8,762 nt of DNA, taken from the NCBI GenBank assembly GCA_963601915.1, contig CAVCGL010000035.1, positions 1-8,762 of the forward strand. The letters are read 5' to 3'. The DNA is from Butyricicoccus_A sp963601915 (GTDB taxonomy: Bacteria > Bacillota > Clostridia > Oscillospirales > Butyricicoccaceae). Under the pieces are notes generated by a model, which saw only the letters and a program-made list of their open reading frames with translations, did no database searches and was not told where the DNA came from. The translations under genes and the position numbers were made by a program. Positions 5,435 through 8,762 of this stretch are shown piece after piece; positions within the stretch are counted from its first letter, which is position 1; every line of letters starts with the position of its first letter.

Positions 5435-7601
5435 GCTGCGAACGTTGGTGTTTACTTGCAGCGTGCGGCAGGCGCCGTTGTATGCGATTGCCTTTTTGGC
5501 GATGCTGATTTTTCAGCCGGTGTATACGCTGCTGGACATTCGCTCGCACACGCGCTTTAGTGATATGAGCGATGCGTATGTTTATAACAGTATCATGAAA
5601 GATTTGCATGATGCTTTGATTGTCAATTTCCCAACGGCAGGCTTGCTCATTGTTTTGGCGTTGATTGCAGGCATTGGTGTATTCCGGTATCTGCATGTCA
5701 AGAATCAGACCGACTTCTTCCATGCGCTGCCAATTCGGCGCGGTCAGCTGTTTGCTTCGCATGTGCTGACGGGTATTTTGGCTGTGATTCCGGCGTATAT
5801 TGTCGGCGTGCTGCTGTCGTGTGCGGTTATTGCGGCGCACGGCTATGGCGAGATTCTCTCAGTACACGAGGTTTTACTTAGCATTCTTTTGCACAGCACG
5901 GGATTTTTGCTCGTGTATGCGGTTGCGGTGCTGTCCGCCATTGTGTGCGGCAATACCTTGGTGTCGATTCTCGTGTGTGCGTGGTTCCAGTTTGGTATTC
6001 TCGTGGGCTGGGCAGGCTTGGATTCGGTGCTGTATGTGCTGATGCCTGCGAGAACACACGGCGCAGCGGTTTCGTTGTGGTCGAGTCCGGCAGCTGCTGT
6101 CTTTGAGATGCTTGGCGGACTTTCCGATGAGACGATTTCGTATGTACAGCTCGGAAAACAGACGGCAAACTGCCTGATTGCAGTCATTGTGATTTTTGCT
6201 TTGGCATATTTCCTCAATCATATCCGCGCGAGTGAAAATACCGGCATGTCTCTGGCATTTCCGGCATTGCAGATACCGTTTAAGGTATATATGATGTCCG
6301 TCGTTGGTATATTTGGCGGACTGTTCTTTGAGAACATGACGGGCAGTTGGGGCATGTTGTTTGTCGGTATGGCAATCGGCATCTTCTTAACGGCGTGTGT
6401 CGTGGAAATTGTCTATGATATGGATTTTCACAGCTTGTTCCATCACTGGAAGGGCACCATGATCTATGCTGCGGCAGTCGTTGTCGTGATGGGCACTCTG
6501 GCTTTTGATGCGTTTGGATGGAACAGCAGACTGCCGGATCGCTCGGAAATTGTCTCAGCGCAGCTGATTTCTGACCATGCGGAGTGGGCATGCACGAACG
6601 ATACTTGGAGTAAAGGCTGGGATTATGCAGACTTCGATCACGGCATGATGGGCAACATGTATACTGAGCCGCAGGGCTATAACACTGTGTACGGCAGCAA
6701 CGTAGATCCGGATCAATTGCTGGACATCGCGGATATTCAGCCGCTCAAGGAATCGAAGAATATTGACTGCGTGTATGCATCTGCGCAGCTCGGCGCACAG
6801 GAGATGAAGCACGGACGCAGTCGAATTTCAAACAACCTGAATCAGTATGACGAGTACGGCGACAATCTGTATGCGACCTATTTGGTTCGGTTCCAGCTGG
6901 CAAACGGCAAGACCTTTGAGCGGCAGTATGCGATGTCAGTAGATACAAAAGAGCTGACAGACAATGCGGATGCCGTGCGGTATTCCAAGGAATATCTGTC
7001 CACAAACACACCGGAAGCTGTTGCACAGAGCAGAAAAAACTTGGCTAAAGTCATAGATGTGTACGGCTATAAGGGTGAATACGAGGAGAGTAAACATATC
7101 AACAACAAGCAGGCGATTGATGCCATATTGGATACGCTGCAAAAGGAGTCGTTGCAGAGAGACCAGACATATATTGACAGCCATGCACCGGAATATTATC
7201 TGTGTGTGAGAGGTGCAATAGAAGAGTTAATGTATGGGAATGGGTCGGGCCATAAGCTGGATGTCGAGACGGGCGGCGATGACATGATCGCTATTCCGGT
7301 TTACGGCTATGAGACCCAAACCATTGCACTTCTCAGCAAGTATGTCGATGCCATGCCGGAAACGTTCAGCGTAGATACCATTGCAAAAATTTCTGATGAC
7401 GGGTATGAAGAATATACGCAGGCGACAGATATTGCAAAGTTGCTTCCGGCTATTATTCCAAACGAGTTTCAAAACTGCCTGGACGGAGTGGTTTACCATC
7501 AGGCGTCAAAAAATTATCAGCATATGACCGTTTATATGAAGGACGGACAGAAGATTGAATGCGGCTGTTATTTAGATAGAACAGGAGGATTGGTATCATA
7601 A
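5409..7601 (+). CDS. ABC transporter permease with large C-terminal domain
   Basis: A 730-residue membrane subunit pairing with the preceding ATPase. About nine membrane segments lie in the first half (roughly 22-42, 68-93, 118-144, 154-181, 184-212, 254-272, 292-310, 314-337 and 350-371). LPIRRGQLF (about 106-114), after the second helix, is the cytoplasmic motif typical of ABC-2-type permeases. After the last helix comes about 360 residues without membrane segments, rich in Tyr, Asp and Asn, with many short repeats of the type YGYK/YGYE. I recall related proteins carrying a C-terminal domain named DUF6449; that is memory, not a search. With an odd number of helices and a cytoplasmic N-terminus, this domain would lie outside the cell, where it could bind ligand. 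The ATG at 5409 has GGAGGT 8 nt upstream (5395-5400); the frame is open 20 codons further up, inside the ATPase gene. The stop TAA overlaps the next open frame as ATAA. Confidence 0.9.
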   Translation: MTRKNSSCKLRTLVFTCSVRQAPLYAIAFLAMLIFQPVYTLLDIRSHTRFSDMSDAYVYNSIMKDLHDALIVNFPTAGLLIVLALIAGIGVFRYLHVKNQTDFFHALPIRRGQLFASHVLTGILAVIPAYIVGVLLSCAVIAAHGYGEILSVHEVLLSILLHSTGFLLVYAVAVLSAIVCGNTLVSILVCAWFQFGILVGWAGLDSVLYVLMPARTHGAAVSLWSSPAAAVFEMLGGLSDETISYVQLGKQTANCLIAVIVIFALAYFLNHIRASENTGMSLAFPALQIPFKVYMMSVVGIFGGLFFENMTGSWGMLFVGMAIGIFLTACVVEIVYDMDFHSLFHHWKGTMIYAAAVVVVMGTLAFDAFGWNSRLPDRSEIVSAQLISDHAEWACTNDTWSKGWDYADFDHGMMGNMYTEPQGYNTVYGSNVDPDQLLDIADIQPLKESKNIDCVYASAQLGAQEMKHGRSRISNNLNQYDEYGDNLYATYLVRFQLANGKTFERQYAMSVDTKELTDNADAVRYSKEYLSTNTPEAVAQSRKNLAKVIDVYGYKGEYEESKHINNKQAIDAILDTLQKESLQRDQTYIDSHAPEYYLCVRGAIEELMYGNGSGHKLDVETGGDDMIAIPVYGYETQTIALLSKYVDAMPETFSVDTIAKISDDGYEEYTQATDIAKLLPAIIPNEFQNCLDGVVYHQASKNYQHMTVYMKDGQKIECGCYLDRTGGLVS
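7583..7588 (+). promoter_or_regulatory. Strong ribosome binding site with no standard start codon after it
   Basis: A perfect AGGAGG lies at the end of the permease gene. In the minus-one frame relative to the permease the following codons are ATT, GGT, ATC, ATA and AAC; none is ATG, GTG or TTG. The only stop upstream in that frame is TAG at 7577-7579. Distances are 6 nt to ATC (7595) and 9 nt to ATA (7598). The other frames have no plausible gene here. Confidence 0.7.
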
Positions 7602-7762
7602 ACTTTATCATTGGCGGCTCGGACGGCCCAACTGCGGTTGTGGTGTCCTCGAATTCTAATTTGCTGTGGACGGATTTCATTCCGGTGCTTTTGATTCTGG
7701 CGGGCGGCGTGCTGCTGCTCGTACTGATTCACCTGTTGTATGAGAGATATCGCAATCGGTAA
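7598..7762 (+). CDS. Small single-helix membrane protein with GGSDGPT motif and non-canonical start
   Basis: An open frame of 54 codons ending TAA at 7760-7762. The residues after the putative start are NFIIGGSDGPTAVVV (2-16), a polar stretch SSNSN, one membrane helix (about 27-47: FIPVLLILAGG then VLLLVLIHLL) and a basic tail YERYRNR. IIGGxDGPT is a recognisable motif: it occurs in the beta subunit of sodium-pumping decarboxylases, and I recall short gut-Clostridia peptides with it, often labelled as fragments of that subunit. The protein is far too short to be a decarboxylase subunit. The start is unusual: AGGAGG is followed by ATA overlapping the permease stop as ATAA, or by ATC three bases earlier, and no standard start precedes the motif. 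A start-codon mutation, genuine AUA/AUC initiation, or an assembly error are the options. Position and coupling suggest an accessory subunit of the transporter. Confidence 0.6.
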   Translation: MNFIIGGSDGPTAVVVSSNSNLLWTDFIPVLLILAGGVLLLVLIHLLYERYRNR

Positions 7763-7779
7763 AAAATAGAAAAACTGGG

Positions 7780-7807
7780 CAGCACCTGCGGGAATTCGCA
7801 GGTGCTG
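7780..7807 (+). terminator. Terminator hairpin of the GntR-ABC operon
   Basis: A perfect 11-base stem, CAGCACCTGCG (7780-7790) and its complement (7797-7807), with a 6-nt loop, begins 18 bases after the last stop codon. It is followed by TTCGACG rather than a T run, and a second weaker hairpin (7805-7823) overlaps its end. Its position supports a terminator role, but the poor tail suggests incomplete termination or RNA-end protection. Confidence 0.6.
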
Positions 7808-7830
7808 TTCGACGCTTCGACAGAAAATGA

Positions 7831-7856
7831 GAGAAAAATTCCTGATTTTGCAGGAA
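7831..7856 (-). terminator. Possible minus-strand terminator
   Basis: TTCCTG (7839-7844) pairs with CAGGAA (7851-7856), and on the minus strand the hairpin is followed by TTTTTCTC. No minus-strand gene lies to its right in the window. It could stop antisense transcription into the ABC operon, or be a chance structure in AT-rich DNA. Confidence 0.25.
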
Positions 7857-7883
7857 AAAACGAAGAAAATACAGCAAAATTTT

Positions 7884-7922
7884 TTGTCAAGACTTTACAA
7901 ATAGTTATAAAATCAGTATACT
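7884..7922 (+). promoter_or_regulatory. Overlapping promoters of the XRE regulator gene
   Basis: Two good arrangements overlap: TTGTCA (7884-7889), 16 bases, TATAAA (7906-7911); and TTTACA (7894-7899), 17 bases, TATACT (7917-7922). Both lie 60-80 nt before the start at 7986. Confidence 0.65.
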
Positions 7923-7985
7923 ATAAATGCTAGCTGTATCAAAATTTTGGTGCAGAGGTTTAGATTAGAGATGGAGCAAGCATAC

Positions 7986-8681
7986 ATGGCAAGTGACTTT
8001 TCCCGTACTTTGGCGCTGCTGCGCCGCGAAAAGAGAATAAGCCAGCGGACTGCCGCGGGAGATCTTCAGGTCTCGCAGGCACTGCTCAGCCATTACGAAA
8101 ATGGGCTTCGGGAACCGGGGCTCAGCTTTGTTGTGCGCGCTGCGGACTACTATGGCGTGTCCTGTGACTATTTGCTGGGTCGCAGTCTGTCTCGTGAGGG
8201 CGGCATAGCAGCCAATCCGGTACCGGCAAATGCGGAAGAAGTGGAAGTGGATGCCGAGCTGGCTCGCAAGCAAAAGCTGATTACTGACTCTGCGCAGATT
8301 TTGCTGGATGCGGCGGCAAAGTCCGGTTCGCGTCAGCTGCTCAATGAATTGACGATGTATTTGTCTGCGGTAGAGTATAAGCTGTTCCGGTATCTGTATG
8401 CGGCAGACGATGCCAATCCAGAAGAAGCATTCCGCACCAAGGAAGCACGCTTTGATGCGCTGTGCGATGCGCGCATGAAGTTGACAGAACTGCGCATTCA
8501 GTGTGCGGCACAGAGCGGCGGCGCACTGGGTCTTGCGGAAGAAGAAGCTAAGCTGCCGAGCTTGTCGCTGGCGAATCTGCCAGCAGCCTATCCGGAACAT
8601 GCAGAATCCTTGCTGCAGGTTTTGCAGAATGTATCGGATTCCATCGAAGAATTTGACTGCACGACGAAAAAGAAAAAATAA
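7986..8681 (+). CDS. XRE family transcriptional regulator with helical C-terminal domain
   Basis: A 231-residue DNA-binding protein. The N-terminal Cro/C1-type HTH (about 5-60) shows FSRTLALLRREKRISQRTAA, DLQVSQALLSHYENGLREPG and VVRAADYYGVSCDYLLGRS. A variable linker rich in Ala, Glu and Val (65-90) leads to a mostly helical C-terminal domain (about 90-175 and 200-225) of no recognised family, ending in a lysine run. There is no membrane segment, unlike some XRE regulators of similar size. The ATG at 7986 is preferred because GGAG (7973-7976) lies 9 nt upstream and homologs, as I recall them, start at MxxFSxTL. The ATG at 7971 and a TTG at 7947 are in frame; the former has only a distant AGAGG, the latter no clear site. 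Targets and signal are unknown. No terminator follows before the window's end. Confidence 0.88.
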   Translation: MASDFSRTLALLRREKRISQRTAAGDLQVSQALLSHYENGLREPGLSFVVRAADYYGVSCDYLLGRSLSREGGIAANPVPANAEEVEVDAELARKQKLITDSAQILLDAAAKSGSRQLLNELTMYLSAVEYKLFRYLYAADDANPEEAFRTKEARFDALCDARMKLTELRIQCAAQSGGALGLAEEEAKLPSLSLANLPAAYPEHAESLLQVLQNVSDSIEEFDCTTKKKK

Positions 8682-8694
8682 TTTACGAAAAGTA

Positions 8695-8723
8695 TTGACA
8701 AAGAGAGAAAGCTGTGTTAATAT
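8695..8723 (+). promoter_or_regulatory. Strong outward promoter for a gene beyond the window
   Basis: A perfect TTGACA (8695-8700), a 17-base spacer and TAATAT (8718-8723) lie 14 bases after the XRE stop codon. The roughly 30 bases that follow have no ribosome site or start codon with support, so they are probably the beginning of a leader. It is too short here to tell whether a riboswitch or T-box follows. Confidence 0.65.
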
Positions 8724-8762
8724 AAACAAGTCGCTGAGAGATGCGGCGGATGAATGAGACGC

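Noticed and set aside
7580..7601. Programmed minus-one frameshift fusing the permease to the small GGSDGPT frame
   Set aside because: The frames are in the right relation and AGGAGG could stimulate slipping, but no slippery heptamer is present between 7580 and 7601; re-initiation is simpler.
7598..7762. Remnant of a sodium-pumping decarboxylase beta subunit
   Set aside because: Only the GGSDGPT motif is shared; the frame is intact with its own helix, tail and stop, and no other decarboxylase sequence lies nearby.
7947..7985. TTG start of the XRE regulator at 7947
   Set aside because: No ribosome site precedes it and it lies very close to the predicted transcription start; 7986 fits better.
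7965..8729. 254-codon minus-strand frame opposite the XRE regulator
   Set aside because: It is a shadow frame of an evident HTH protein, and it would start beyond the outward promoter at 8695.
8724..8762. T-box leader at the right edge
   Set aside because: Only about 35 bases of transcript are visible; no specifier loop or antiterminator motif can be identified.

Overview
The window looks like chromosomal DNA from a low-to-mid GC, Gram-positive anaerobe of the gut Clostridia (Oscillospiraceae/Butyricicoccaceae type). This is inferred from the protein families (a DUF1292 protein, a YtrA-like GntR regulator with its ABC exporter, an XRE regulator ending its HTH domain in DYLLGR), from strong AGGAGG-type ribosome sites, and from the hairpin-rich intergenic repeats I associate with that group. 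The species cannot be named from the sequence alone.

Layout. Positions 1-660 hold no gene. They contain a probable terminator of an upstream gene and a cluster of about seven and a half short repeat modules (77-642), partly arranged as a tandem unit of about 228-229 bp. The last, truncated module forms the terminator of the minus-strand alpha/beta hydrolase gene at 661-1614. A DUF1292 protein gene (1821-2096, plus) with a near-consensus promoter faces a minus-strand pair, ung (uracil-DNA glycosylase, 2536-3228) and a small membrane protein (2165-2539), and the two units share a bidirectional terminator. Divergent from ung is a Crp/Fnr-type regulator (3391-4014).

The main accessory unit is an operon at 4164-7762: a GntR/YtrA-type repressor, an ABC ATPase, a large permease with a roughly 360-residue non-membrane C-terminal domain, and a 54-codon open frame that has no ATG, GTG or TTG start. 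That last frame encodes a GGSDGPT motif, one membrane helix and a basic tail, and sits 9 nt after a perfect AGGAGG. A perfect 14-bp inverted repeat (4117-4151) lies at the operon promoter and is the obvious repressor operator. The genes are tightly coupled (ATGA overlap, 26-nt overlap, ATAA overlap). By analogy with ytr-type operons, the system probably senses or exports an envelope-active compound, with GntR holding it off until needed; the substrate is not visible in the sequence.

The window ends with an XRE-family regulator (7986-8681) behind a double promoter, followed by a strong outward promoter at 8695-8723 for a gene beyond the window.

The best candidates for something undescribed are the small GGSDGPT protein with its non-canonical start, and the repeat modules, which keep the same folding plan while differing in sequence.
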